Assembly: GCA_964618785.1 (NCBI GenBank)
Contig: CAZUCY010000007.1
Coordinates: forward strand, 1 to 53,818
From: FEN-1297 sp964618785
GTDB taxonomy: Bacteria; Bacteroidota; Ignavibacteria; Ignavibacteriales; Ignavibacteriaceae
Length of the DNA stretch: 53,818 nt
Direction: 5' to 3'
The notes under the pieces are model-generated. The model saw only the letters and a program-made list of their open reading frames with translations, was not told the origin of the DNA and ran no database searches. The stretch's first letter is position 1; the number at the start of each line of letters is the position of its first letter. Positions 7,859-15,916 of the stretch are shown piece by piece. Made by a program: the position numbers and the translations under genes.

Positions 7859-8957
7859 AATAAAATTATTGGATGCTGTAAAGAATCCATATCCTTATTA
7901 TTCAGCAGCAGATATAGTTGTTTTACCCTCAAGAGTGGGCGGCGATCACAATACGCAAGCCCAAACCGACCTGGAATCCGCGTTGTCAAATGCTAGTGCC
8001 CGGGTAAGTGACCTTACGATACCGGATGCCCTCGACGGACAAACTCTAACACGTGGTGTCTATGATGGAGGCGCCCTTTCTCTTTCAGCGGGAAAGACTC
8101 TAACGCTTAACGGCAGTGCTACTGACGTATTCATCATAAGGGCTTCGTCTACTCTCAATATAAACGGCGGCATCGTGTTGTTAACCGGTGGGGCTGTGTG
8201 GTCCAACGTCTTTTGGGATTTAGGAACTTCAGCGACTATCATTGGTGGATCGACTTTCAATGGAATCATACTTGCTAAAACGACAATCACGTTAGATATC
8301 GGCGCTACATTAGTGACAGGACAATTGCTGGCGAATACCGCCGCGGTTACAATAGGCTCCGATTTACTGCCGGTGGAACTAACAACTTTCACGGCAGCGT
8401 TTAAGAACAATGCAGTAAACTTAAATTGGAACACAGCCACAGAAGTAAATAATTACGGATTTGATGTGCAGAGAAGTCCGTCGTCAGGCGCATTAAACGA
8501 TACTCAAAATTATAGTTGGACAAATGCCGGCTTTGTATATGGATCAGGAAACAGCAACTCCCCAAAGAATTATTCTTTTATAGAAAGTACTGTTTCGTAC
8601 GGCAGCTATGCTTACCGTCTAAAACAAATTGACGACAACGGTACATTCGCATACAGCGGCGTTATAGAAGTTAATACAAGGCAAATCACATACAGCTTTT
8701 TACTTAATCAAAATTATCCTAACCCGTTTAATCCTTCAACGCAGATACAATTCGAGGTAAGTAAAAATACTTATGCGGCATTAACAATATTCAATGTTCT
8801 CGGCGAAAATGTTTTAACGCTGTTCAACGGCAATGTAATAGCGGGACAGGTTTATAATGTAATATTTAACGGTGACAAACTTGCGAGCGGCATCTATTTT
8901 TATCAGCTTAAGACAAGTGAGAAAACAGAAGCCAAGAAAATGATTTTAATGAGATAA
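7824..8957 (+). CDS. chimeric ORF: glycosyltransferase scrap fused to ice-binding-like (DUF3494) protein with T9SS C-terminal domain
   Basis: One 377-residue frame made of unrelated parts. Residues ~8-37 (LPIEIKLLDAVK then YYSAADIVVLPSR) match the end block of GT4 glycosyltransferases. From ~residue 40 (NTQAQTDLESAL) to ~170 it is the back half of a DUF3494 ice-binding-like beta-helix (LTPGVY-type LTRGVYDGGALSLSAGKTL, S-N-V-F-W-D-L-G, N-G-I-I-L-A-K-T-T-I-T); the first ~60 residues of that domain are missing. Then comes an Fn3-like linker (LPVELTTFTA) and a type A T9SS sorting domain with NYPNPFNPST, ending KKMILMR. There is no signal peptide, so this form could not reach the outer membrane. 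It is probably a deletion product and not a working adhesin. An assembly join cannot be excluded. Confidence 0.65.
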   Translation: MGFIHINNLPIEIKLLDAVKNPYPYYSAADIVVLPSRVGGDHNTQAQTDLESALSNASARVSDLTIPDALDGQTLTRGVYDGGALSLSAGKTLTLNGSATDVFIIRASSTLNINGGIVLLTGGAVWSNVFWDLGTSATIIGGSTFNGIILAKTTITLDIGATLVTGQLLANTAAVTIGSDLLPVELTTFTAAFKNNAVNLNWNTATEVNNYGFDVQRSPSSGALNDTQNYSWTNAGFVYGSGNSNSPKNYSFIESTVSYGSYAYRLKQIDDNGTFAYSGVIEVNTRQITYSFLLNQNYPNPFNPSTQIQFEVSKNTYAALTIFNVLGENVLTLFNGNVIAGQVYNVIFNGDKLASGIYFYQLKTSEKTEAKKMILMR

Positions 8958-9029
8958 TATTAGGCAGGCATAAGTGCGTCTCAATCATTAAGTAGTTGTA
9001 ATGAGCTATGAGTGTTCTAAAATTTTAAA

Positions 9030-9272
9030 TTAAGGCAGCGCCTTGGAATCCATCCCTACTGGAAAAGCATGCAGCCTGGCGCTACAATTTTTAATACCGG
9101 AAAATTAAATTATCAAGCAATGACGGATAAAAGGTACATAGAAGAAAAAAATATACTCGACTTTATCTTAAGCGCGGTCACCATAATAGCCGGCTTTCCC
9201 TTCATGCTGCTGGCAGCAATGGTAGTTATTACTGAAAAAATATTCGGCACAATGAGAGGGAAAGTTTTATAA
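9030..9272 (+). pseudogene. remnant head of an undecaprenyl-phosphate sugar-phosphate transferase (WcaJ/PglC-like), copy 1
   Basis: The frame at 9069-9272 reads, after a GKLNYQAMTDKRYIEEK lead, N-I-L-D-F-I-L-S-A-V-T-I-I-A-G-F-P-F-M-L-L-A-A-M. This is the K-R-x-x-D-x-x-x-S entry helix and first membrane helix of bacterial sugar transferases, the enzymes that start lipid-linked glycan synthesis. The catalytic D-E-x-P and everything after the first ~60 residues is gone; a stop follows at 9270. The same block, from the ATTAAGG at about 9032 onward, recurs more decayed at 9425-9610. Confidence 0.55.
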
Positions 9273-9424
9273 AAAATAATTAATAAATTGCAGGCGAAAG
9301 AGAAAACAATAAAAAAAGTTTGCAAAAAATGGAACCAAAAAACGAAAAAAACCCCTGTGAATCTTCTAAGTCCGCTTGGAAGAAATCTGCAATCAAAAAT
9401 TTCATTGGTAAAATTAACAGCGAT

Positions 9425-9610
9425 AATATTAAGGTAGTGTCTGGAAATTCATTCCTTCGGGAAAAGCATGAAGCTTGGCACTACGATTTTCAATACCGAA
9501 AAATTTGATTATTCCGCAATGAGGGGGAAAAAATACTTCTGCGCAAAAAAAAAATCGATTTTATCTTAAGCGTGGTTATCTTAATAGCCGTGTTTCCATT
9601 CATGTTTTGA
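9425..9610 (+). pseudogene. second, more decayed copy of the sugar-transferase head
   Basis: Aligns by eye with 9030-9215 over about 180 bases: ATTAAGG(T)AG, then GGGAAAAGCATGAAGCTTGGC against GGAAAAGCATGCAGCCTGGC, TTTCAATACCG against TTTTAATACCG, and CGATTTTATCTTAAGCG against CGACTTTATCTTAAGCG. The translated leads also match (TTIFNTEKFDYSAM against ATIFNTGKLNYQAM). Frameshifts and a stop at the start of the membrane helix destroy the frame. So a tandem or nearby duplication was followed by decay of both copies. Confidence 0.5.
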
Positions 9611-9674
9611 TATATATTCTTTTGCGTATGATCCAAATACAATTTAAAAACAAGTTATGCCCCGCTCCTATTTT

Positions 9675-10691
9675 TTATTTTACCTGCCGTCTGAAGAAAT
9701 GTAAAAAGTTTATTTGCAACCCGGTTCCTTGTATAAATACGGCGCCCACTATAATTGCTCCTTTCAGCATCAGTTGAAAATCTTTCTGAATACCGTGGAG
9801 ACCAAGGATATTGCTCAGCAATCCGATAATCAGAACGCCTGCAAATGTGCCTTCAAGAGTGCCTTTCCCACCATTAAGACTGGTACCGCCGATGACCACT
9901 GCAGCAATAGCATCCAATTCAAAACCAACTCCGTCGTTCGGATTTCCCTGAAGTAACTGTCCTGTATGAATAATTCCAGCTAAGCCTGAGAAAAATCCGG
10001 CAATAATAAATGTGTATGTCCGGATCCGTTTTACTTTTAGTCCCGCTAGAATTGCCGCTTCTTCATTGCTGCCGATTGCATAAACGTATCTGCCAAGCTG
10101 CGTCATTTTTAATATGATTAAAAAGACGATAGAAACGGTTATAAAGATGAACACGGGAAAAGGTATACCGAAGTAGCTTGTTGTAAATATTTTAAAAATA
10201 TCGGGTGCCGCGCCCGGACCGAAACCTATATCCCTTGAATTATTATTAGAAATAAAGAGAGCAAATCCTCTGGCTGCCGTCATCATTGCAAGAGTAACAA
10301 TAAAAGATTGAATTTTTCCCCATGAAGTTATTGCACCGTTCAAAAAACCTGCAGCGCTGCTTATGGCTAAAGCAATCAGCAGAGTCAAAAAAAATCCAAG
10401 CTGCCAATCCATTAAACCAAATGCGGTAATTGTTGCGCTCAAAGCTAAAATTGAACCTACGGAAAGATCAATTCCGCCGGCAATAATAACAAAAGTCATT
10501 CCTACGGAAATTATTCCATTTTCCGAAACCTGCCGTAGAATATTCGTCAAATTTTCAAATTTCAGAAAAATTAAACTCCCTTTACTATTGGCAGGAGAGA
10601 CTATAACACACAAAACGAATATTATAAAAACTCCCAAAACGGGTCTAACCCATTCTCTTTCGGATAACCTTAATTTGTTCAGTTTGCTCAT
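9675..10691 (-). CDS. ribose-type sugar ABC transporter permease (RbsC/AraH family)
   Basis: A 338-residue membrane protein of the BPD_transp_2 family, the usual length for RbsC-like permeases. Visible blocks are G-I-I-S-V-G-M-T-F-V-I-I-A-G-G-I-D-L-S-V-G-S, G-R-Y-V-Y-A-I-G-S-N-E-E-A-A-x-L-A-G-L (the EAA-like loop that meets the ATPase), and E-L-D-A-I-A-A-V-V-I-G-G-T-S-L-N-G-G. It forms the inner-membrane channel of a sugar importer with the ATPase and binding lipoprotein just upstream. Its ATG overlaps the ATPase stop by 4 bases, indicating translational coupling. The paralogous permease at 23226 is clearly related. Sugar specificity cannot be read from this subunit. Confidence 0.92.
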   Translation of the reverse strand: MSKLNKLRLSEREWVRPVLGVFIIFVLCVIVSPANSKGSLIFLKFENLTNILRQVSENGIISVGMTFVIIAGGIDLSVGSILALSATITAFGLMDWQLGFFLTLLIALAISSAAGFLNGAITSWGKIQSFIVTLAMMTAARGFALFISNNNSRDIGFGPGAAPDIFKIFTTSYFGIPFPVFIFITVSIVFLIILKMTQLGRYVYAIGSNEEAAILAGLKVKRIRTYTFIIAGFFSGLAGIIHTGQLLQGNPNDGVGFELDAIAAVVIGGTSLNGGKGTLEGTFAGVLIIGLLSNILGLHGIQKDFQLMLKGAIIVGAVFIQGTGLQINFLHFFRRQVK

Positions 10692-12187
10692 AATTGCCCT
10701 TCATTAAAAGCGTAATGTAATATTTTATTTGTATCGGTTTCTTGAGCATTCAGCAATGCTGCCGGCACTCCGTTAAAAAGTACCAAAATCCGGTCACAAA
10801 TTCTTAATAGTTCGGGAATATCGGAAGAACTGATAATAAAAGACATACCTTTGGAACTTAATCCGTTAATCAGATTATAAATTCCCTCCTTAGCTCCAAT
10901 ATCAATTCCCCGTGTAGGTTCGTCAAGCAGTAATAGTTTAGGATTATTCAGCAATCCCCTGCCAATTAAAACCTTTTGTTGATTTCCGCCGCTTAGCGTT
11001 TGTATATTCTGATATAAAGACTTAAACTTTAAATTTAACTCTAAACTTTTATTAGCTACTGCTTTCGCCTCTCTGGTTTTATGTATATATCCGCCCGAAG
11101 CATAATTCGAAAGAACGGAAATGCTGCTGTTTTTAATTATATCAAGCCCTGCAAAAATCCCTTCTGTTTTTCTGTCTTTAGGCAAATAAAAAATTTTTTT
11201 AGTCAGCGACCGGGAAGCAGATTTGGGAACGTAAATATTCTCCCCCAACATAATTTTCCCGGTGTGCTGTGCTTTAAGTTCACCGAAAAGGAATTTCAAC
11301 AGTTCGGATTTTCCTGAGCCGAGAAGTCCTGCCAGACCTAATATTTCTCCATTCATCAAAGTAAATGTGATGCCTGAGAGATATGTCGTAGAATTATCAA
11401 ATACGTTAAGATCCTCAACCTGCAATGCCATTTCATTGCAGGCGACTGATTTTGCTAGTTTCGTCTCGTAGAATTTACTGCCAACCATCTTGCCGATCAG
11501 TTCACTGCGTGTAATTTCCGTCGCAGAATATTTACCTATAAACCGACCGTCGCGCATTACAGCAATTTCATCGGCAATTTCATAAATTTCCTCAAGCCGG
11601 TGCGAAATAAAGATAATAATCTTTCCTTTTTCCTTTAGCAGACGGATTTTCTTAAAAAGTATTTTTATTTCACTTTCGGCAAGAGCAGAAGTGGGTTCAT
11701 CCAGAATAAAAATCCCGGCATCACTTGATAAGGCATGAGCAATTTCAACAATTTGCTGCCATCCAACACTTAGATTTCTAACTATCGTATTAGGAGAGTA
11801 AGGGAAGTCAAATTCTTTTAATATTGTCCGGGCATCACCCCGGAGTCTGGAAAAGTTTACGAGTCCGAATTTTCTTAAAGGTTCGTTCCCTAAAAATATA
11901 TTCTCAGCAACAGTAAGATCTGGAATACAGCTAAGCTCCTGATGTATAATGGAAATACCGGCATGTTTTGCTTCCCAGGGATTCTTAAAAAAAATCTTTT
12001 CATCATCTATAAAAATTTCTCCGTTATAATCGGTATAAACACCGCACAATATTTTCATTAATGTTGATTTACCGGCGCCGTTTTCGCCTACTAACGCGGT
12101 AACGCATCCTCTTTCCATCGAAAATGAAATGTCATGTAATACTTCAACACCGGAAAAAGCTTTTTTTATTGTCGATAATCGCAGCAT
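10688..12187 (-). CDS. ribose-type sugar ABC transporter ATP-binding protein (two ATPase domains)
   Basis: About 499 residues from the ATG at 12187 (MLRLSTIKKAFSG); an in-frame TTG at 12232 would add 15 unlikely residues. The first domain has Walker A GENGAGKST, a Q-loop (I-H-Q-E-L-S), an N-L-S-V-G-W-Q-Q signature and Walker B F-I-L-D-E-P-T-S. The second has a degenerate Walker A (GLLGSGKSE), L-S-G-G-N-Q-Q-K and L-L-L-D-E-P-T-R-G-I-D-I-G. This is the RbsA/MglA/AraG double-ATPase arrangement. It powers the importer formed with the adjacent permease and binding protein. No clear Shine-Dalgarno stands before the chosen ATG, so the start is moderately sure. Confidence 0.9.
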   Translation of the reverse strand: MLRLSTIKKAFSGVEVLHDISFSMERGCVTALVGENGAGKSTLMKILCGVYTDYNGEIFIDDEKIFFKNPWEAKHAGISIIHQELSCIPDLTVAENIFLGNEPLRKFGLVNFSRLRGDARTILKEFDFPYSPNTIVRNLSVGWQQIVEIAHALSSDAGIFILDEPTSALAESEIKILFKKIRLLKEKGKIIIFISHRLEEIYEIADEIAVMRDGRFIGKYSATEITRSELIGKMVGSKFYETKLAKSVACNEMALQVEDLNVFDNSTTYLSGITFTLMNGEILGLAGLLGSGKSELLKFLFGELKAQHTGKIMLGENIYVPKSASRSLTKKIFYLPKDRKTEGIFAGLDIIKNSSISVLSNYASGGYIHKTREAKAVANKSLELNLKFKSLYQNIQTLSGGNQQKVLIGRGLLNNPKLLLLDEPTRGIDIGAKEGIYNLINGLSSKGMSFIISSSDIPELLRICDRILVLFNGVPAALLNAQETDTNKILHYAFNEGQL

Positions 12188-12311
12188 ATAAGAATAAATA
12201 TTAGTGTAATATTGCTGACCTATAATAAACAATTGTTACGCAGGATGACCGGGAATTTATCCTATGATTTTAAATCTATAAATAAAGGCTCTAATTGATA
12301 GAGAATACAAT

Positions 12312-13265
12312 TTATTTATTTCCTTCCGATAAATATTCTTTCGCATTCTTCGGAGTTATTGCAATTGAAGAAAGTGTAATATTTTTAGGAACATTTTCTC
12401 CCTTTAAAATTTTTAAGGCAGTTTGAACAGCTGTCCCGCCTCCGGTTGGATAAATAAATGTAGCGTTAAGTTTATTATCTGCGACCGCCTGCACTCCCCC
12501 TTCCGGTCCCGATAACCCGTCAATACCGATAAAGTAAATATCTTTTGTTCTTCCGACATATAGTGCAGCCAGGTATGCACCAATAGTCATGGGATCATTA
12601 TGACCAAACACTAAATCGATTTTTTCAAATCGCTGTAATGCATTTTCCATTATTGATCTTCCTTTTTCCCTAAGCCATGCACCATCCTGAGAGTATATAA
12701 TTTTAATATTTGCATAATTTTTAATCCCCTCCATAAACCCATCGTGCCTTTCAATTGCAGGAGTTGATCCTTTTAATCCCGAAATTTCTATGATCGTTCC
12801 TTTGCCGTTCAACAGTTCAGCGGCATATTCTCCGGCTTCTCTGCCTATAAGTTCATTGTTCGCACCGACAAAGCAAGTATATTTATCCGATAATATTTTA
12901 CGATCTATAACAATAACGGGGATACCTTTATCATAAGCTTTTTCAACGACCCCGGTAAGCGGTTGTGCTTCATTAGGTGAAATCATCAGCAAATCAACAC
13001 CGCGAACAATAAAATTTTCCACATCGGCAACCTGTTTCGCATTGCTTTGTTGTGCATCTGAAATAATTAATTTTATTTCAGAATGTTTTGCAGCTTCTGA
13101 TTCCATTTGTTTGTTCATTGCTTCACGCCAGGGTTCCGCACTGTTACATTGAGAAAAACCAACTAAATATTCAGGAGCAGCTCCTTTATTTCCGCTTTTG
13201 TTGCAAGCAGCTAATAGAATCGCCAGAACAACAAATACAATAAAATGAATGGGAAAATTTTTCAT
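12312..13265 (-). CDS. sugar ABC transporter substrate-binding lipoprotein (RbsB-like)
   Basis: A 317-residue protein with a lipoprotein signal (L-L-A-A-C, lipid cysteine 21) and the periplasmic-binding-protein type I fold: V-G-F-S-Q-C-N at the first strand, the hinge motif N-F-I-V-R-G-V-D-L-L-M-I-S-P-N-E-A, P-V-I-V-I-D-R, and G-H-N-D-P-M-T-I-G-A-Y. It is expected to sit on the outer face of the inner membrane and hand a sugar to the permease. It leads the ATPase and permease genes (124-base gap) and follows the FucI-like isomerase gene by 187 bases, so an isomerase substrate (an aldose such as fucose or arabinose) is the likely cargo. Cargo is inferred. Confidence 0.9.
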   Translation of the reverse strand: MKNFPIHFIVFVVLAILLAACNKSGNKGAAPEYLVGFSQCNSAEPWREAMNKQMESEAAKHSEIKLIISDAQQSNAKQVADVENFIVRGVDLLMISPNEAQPLTGVVEKAYDKGIPVIVIDRKILSDKYTCFVGANNELIGREAGEYAAELLNGKGTIIEISGLKGSTPAIERHDGFMEGIKNYANIKIIYSQDGAWLREKGRSIMENALQRFEKIDLVFGHNDPMTIGAYLAALYVGRTKDIYFIGIDGLSGPEGGVQAVADNKLNATFIYPTGGGTAVQTALKILKGENVPKNITLSSIAITPKNAKEYLSEGNK

Positions 13266-13452
13266 GATGGTTCCTATTTTTTTTGATCAGTCAACTGTCT
13301 AAAGGGGGAACTAAAAATTTATATCTTGTACCGATTTTCGATAATCTTTTCCTAATGATATATTTTACGGGCTTGTACAATAAAGCACTTAATTACAAAC
13401 GGTCAATTTTTTTTATAGTTTTCAAATTATCAATTTACCGGCATTTGACTAA

Positions 13453-15051
13453 TCAGATTTCACCGCATAAAGAAACCTCAAGCCCTAATTCATTCATTGC
13501 CGCAGCTTTAGCATATAACGCTTTTTTGGCACTTTTTTGATCGGGGGCATAAACAACTTGAATATGGTTTGATTTATGTCTTGCCATCATCTGATCACGT
13601 GAAACTCCTTTTAATACAGCGTTCATTATAGGCCATTGATAGGATGTAAGTTTTAATCTTTCTTCAGTTTCCTCAAATGGTAATTTTATAGCTTCACCCA
13701 AGCCAATATCAAATTTGAGTTTACCTTTTTCAATAAATACTCTGCTCCATACAATATGACCAGGTTTACTAACTCCTTTGAGAGTTCCACCTCCAAGCCG
13801 GAAGTATTCAGGTGGTTGACGCTCACTGACAGCACTTCTATACCCACCCGCTATATGAGCAGCAGGAATAGAACCTGAAATTTCAAAAACCCAGACAAAA
13901 TCATCTATTCCGCTGCCTTTAAAATGTCTGCCCCAACGAATATCATGCAGCGTAGTCTCAGGTGCAAAACCTAATCGTTCCCATAAATGATTTGTTATAA
14001 GTGCGTCTAATCCGGCACATTCATCAGCTTCATTAAAATGAGGTAATGCTTTTCCTGCAAACAATTCTTTGCCTGATACTTCATGATATACCGGCGGACG
14101 TTCAATGTTATTCAAAAGTCCTTCAGCCAGATCTGATGCTGGAGTTAAATCTTTTAATCCCTGCTGATATTGAATACCAATAGTTGAACAACCAAATTCG
14201 TCAGCGATGCGCATTGCACTAATATACATTTTACATTGTTGTAAAACTTGATTTTCTGTAAGTTCAGTTGTTTCGTCTTTTCCAAAATTAAATTGTATAC
14301 CTTTTTCAAGTAACCATTCAAATATTTTTTTTGCTTCCTCATCCGGAACAGTCAACATTTTTGCATACAATGTAGATTGACTTAACCGTTCTTTAAATAT
14401 CCCGAGCGGGCTGAGTAATTCATCAGGAATAATAGCATTGTACATTCCCATACACCCTTCATCAAAAATTCCTAAAATTGCTTTTTTACTTTTAAGTTCC
14501 CGGGCAAATCTAACACCTAAATTAACTGCACTTGACTTGATTGTGGATTTTTCATAAGGTTTAACATGGGAGATATTATGTGAAATTTTACCTTTACTTA
14601 ACCAATTTCTTAATCCTTTTAAGAAAAATTCATCTCGAAAATCTTCACTCCAAATAGTACTGTATTTTATTCCTGCTTTCGTCATAGAAGCATTTAAATT
14701 TAAAAGCCCGACTAAACCCGGCCAGGTTCCGCTCCAATTTGCAATTGTTAATATTGGGCCTCTATGAGTAATAAGACCCGGTAATATTTGCTGACTGTAT
14801 TGCCAGACCGCTTGCGCTACCACTAACGGTGCATCAGGTGGGATCGATTTAAATACCTCTATACCGTATTTTTGACTATCAATAAAACTATGCTTTTTTT
14901 CCAGGTTATATAAATGTGCCCGCTTGACCTGTACTTCTTCTAATTTTAGCACTTCTATAAATTTTTGTTCCATTTCCTGTTGTGCTTTTTCACAAGCTTG
15001 ATTAGCAGATAATCGCAAATCACCATTAGCAATTAAATATACTGTCTTCAT
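13453..15051 (-). CDS. L-fucose/L-arabinose isomerase family protein (FucI/AraA-like)
   Basis: A 532-residue cytoplasmic protein without signal peptide. Two things point to the fucose/arabinose isomerase superfamily: the N-terminal Rossmann-like regions (D-A-P-L-V-V-A-Q-A-V-W, G-P-I-L-T-I-A-N-W-S-G-T-W-P-G-L-V-G), and the C-terminal blocks (the RRLGG-like F-R-L-G-G-G-T-L-K-G and the H-K-S-N-H-I-Q-V-V-Y-A end). Metal-binding acidic and histidine positions are plausible: E-G-C-M-G-M-Y, then D at L-H-D-I-R-W, then the H-K-S-N-H. Family members interconvert aldoses and ketoses using Mn2+. Length is slightly under E. coli FucI (591). It heads the minus-strand ABC operon and has a palindromic operator candidate over its promoter. 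Exact sugar unknown. Confidence 0.75.
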   Translation of the reverse strand: MKTVYLIANGDLRLSANQACEKAQQEMEQKFIEVLKLEEVQVKRAHLYNLEKKHSFIDSQKYGIEVFKSIPPDAPLVVAQAVWQYSQQILPGLITHRGPILTIANWSGTWPGLVGLLNLNASMTKAGIKYSTIWSEDFRDEFFLKGLRNWLSKGKISHNISHVKPYEKSTIKSSAVNLGVRFARELKSKKAILGIFDEGCMGMYNAIIPDELLSPLGIFKERLSQSTLYAKMLTVPDEEAKKIFEWLLEKGIQFNFGKDETTELTENQVLQQCKMYISAMRIADEFGCSTIGIQYQQGLKDLTPASDLAEGLLNNIERPPVYHEVSGKELFAGKALPHFNEADECAGLDALITNHLWERLGFAPETTLHDIRWGRHFKGSGIDDFVWVFEISGSIPAAHIAGGYRSAVSERQPPEYFRLGGGTLKGVSKPGHIVWSRVFIEKGKLKFDIGLGEAIKLPFEETEERLKLTSYQWPIMNAVLKGVSRDQMMARHKSNHIQVVYAPDQKSAKKALYAKAAAMNELGLEVSLCGEI

Positions 15052-15071
15052 TGTAATTCCTTTGATTAATA

Positions 15072-15111
15072 ATTATACCTTTGATCAAGTTCATCTTAAG
15101 AGAATTAAGAT
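15072..15111 (-). promoter_or_regulatory. TATAAT box and palindromic operator candidate for the isomerase/ABC operon
   Basis: On the minus strand a perfect TATAAT (15072-15077) lies about 20 bases before the isomerase start codon. Just upstream sits TTGATCAA (15081-15088), and across the -35 zone a perfect inverted repeat ATCTTAA-GAGAA-TTAAGAT (15093-15111). No good TTGACA is present. The layout suits a repressor or activator of a sugar operon; no regulator gene is adjacent. Confidence 0.45.
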
Positions 15112-15283
15112 AGTTCTTCGTATTTAACCGGTAAGCAATTCTCAATAGCCAAATTTAATCTACTCCGATTGTAGAATATTTTTGTTTACTCAAAAATACT
15201 TGTACTGCACTCCATAATCAATGAATCAAGAATAAAATGAAAGAATAATGAAATACCGGGAATAGATATCGGGATTCCAAGCG

Positions 15284-15750
15284 TTGTTGATTTTGAAAAG
15301 AGTATTTTTAATGCAAAATATGCAAGAGTTTGATGTTCAACTGACCGTACAAAATGCCATAGATAAATATCCTTCTGTTAAGCTAAGACTTATCTCCGAC
15401 AACGGCTCGCAGCTTATCTCTAAAGATTTGGCCGAATACTTAAGGATCGCTGGCTTGCAGCATATCAGAATATCTATTGCATATCTTCATATCAATGGCA
15501 AGATTGAACGTTTCCATAGGTTCATTCATGAGGAATGTCTTATCAAAACTTCTTTTATAAATTTAAATGATGCAAGAAAGCAAATTGCTTCTTATATTAA
15601 TTATTATAATACTAAAAGACTTCACAGTTCTTTGTTTTATTAACACAGGAAAATTTTCTTTTGCACAAGGTACAAAGAAAAACAAATGCCAGGGAAAGGA
15701 AACTTGATAAAGCAAAACTTTTTAAATCCGAGGTAAGATTTGCTAACTAA
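15284..15750 (+). pseudogene. IS3-type transposase (integrase core) remnant, 5'-truncated and frameshifted
   Basis: The frame 15284-15643 carries the back half of an rve/DDE integrase core: R-L-I-S-D-N-G-S-Q (second catalytic Asp), Q-H-I-R-I-S-I-A-Y, G-K-I-E-R-F-H-R (catalytic Glu), and Y-I-N-Y-Y-N-T-K-R-L-H-S-S-L-F-Y. The first catalytic Asp region is absent. A frameshift of one base near 15641 moves the normal ending into another frame (LTQENFLLHKVQRKTNARER onward to TAA 15748-15750). So both an upstream deletion and a frameshift have killed it. No terminal inverted repeats were found. Confidence 0.75.
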
Positions 15751-15751
15751 T

Positions 15752-15916
15752 TTTTTCCCATATTTGACTAATCCAAAATTTCTGTTTCCTTTAGACCAAT
15801 GCAATTCTAATATTCATGGTGGATATGGAATTTTCGGCTCCTTTTTTAGTACCGATTATTATCTAAGGTTTGACGATAAATATTTAGACACTTTAGGGTA
15901 TAACAATTATTATTAA
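15752..15916 (+). pseudogene. C-terminal fragment of a DUF4249-like protein
   Basis: A start-less frame of 54 codons ends in TAA 15914-15916 and overlaps the next ATG (TAATG). It contains N-P-K-F-L-F-P, then N-I-H-G-G-Y-G-I-F-G-S, the S/T-N-I-x-G-G-x-G-I-F-G block near the end of DUF4249 proteins, which are partners of TonB-dependent outer-membrane receptors in Bacteroidota-like bacteria. The transposase remnant directly upstream has replaced the rest of the gene. The overlap with the next gene shows they were once one operon. Confidence 0.4.

Noticed and set aside
8060..8440. 126-codon open frame on the minus strand across the ice-binding-like domain
   Set aside because: It is antisense to the DUF3494 repeats, whose regular codon pattern leaves the opposite strand open; no start signal or family pattern.
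9320..9508. 62-codon lysine-rich open frame
   Set aside because: Lies across the start of the second decayed sugar-transferase copy; composition reflects A-runs, and no homologous pattern is seen.
13283..13540. 85-codon open frame between the binding-protein and isomerase genes
   Set aside because: It overlaps the end of the isomerase gene and has no ribosome site or known pattern.
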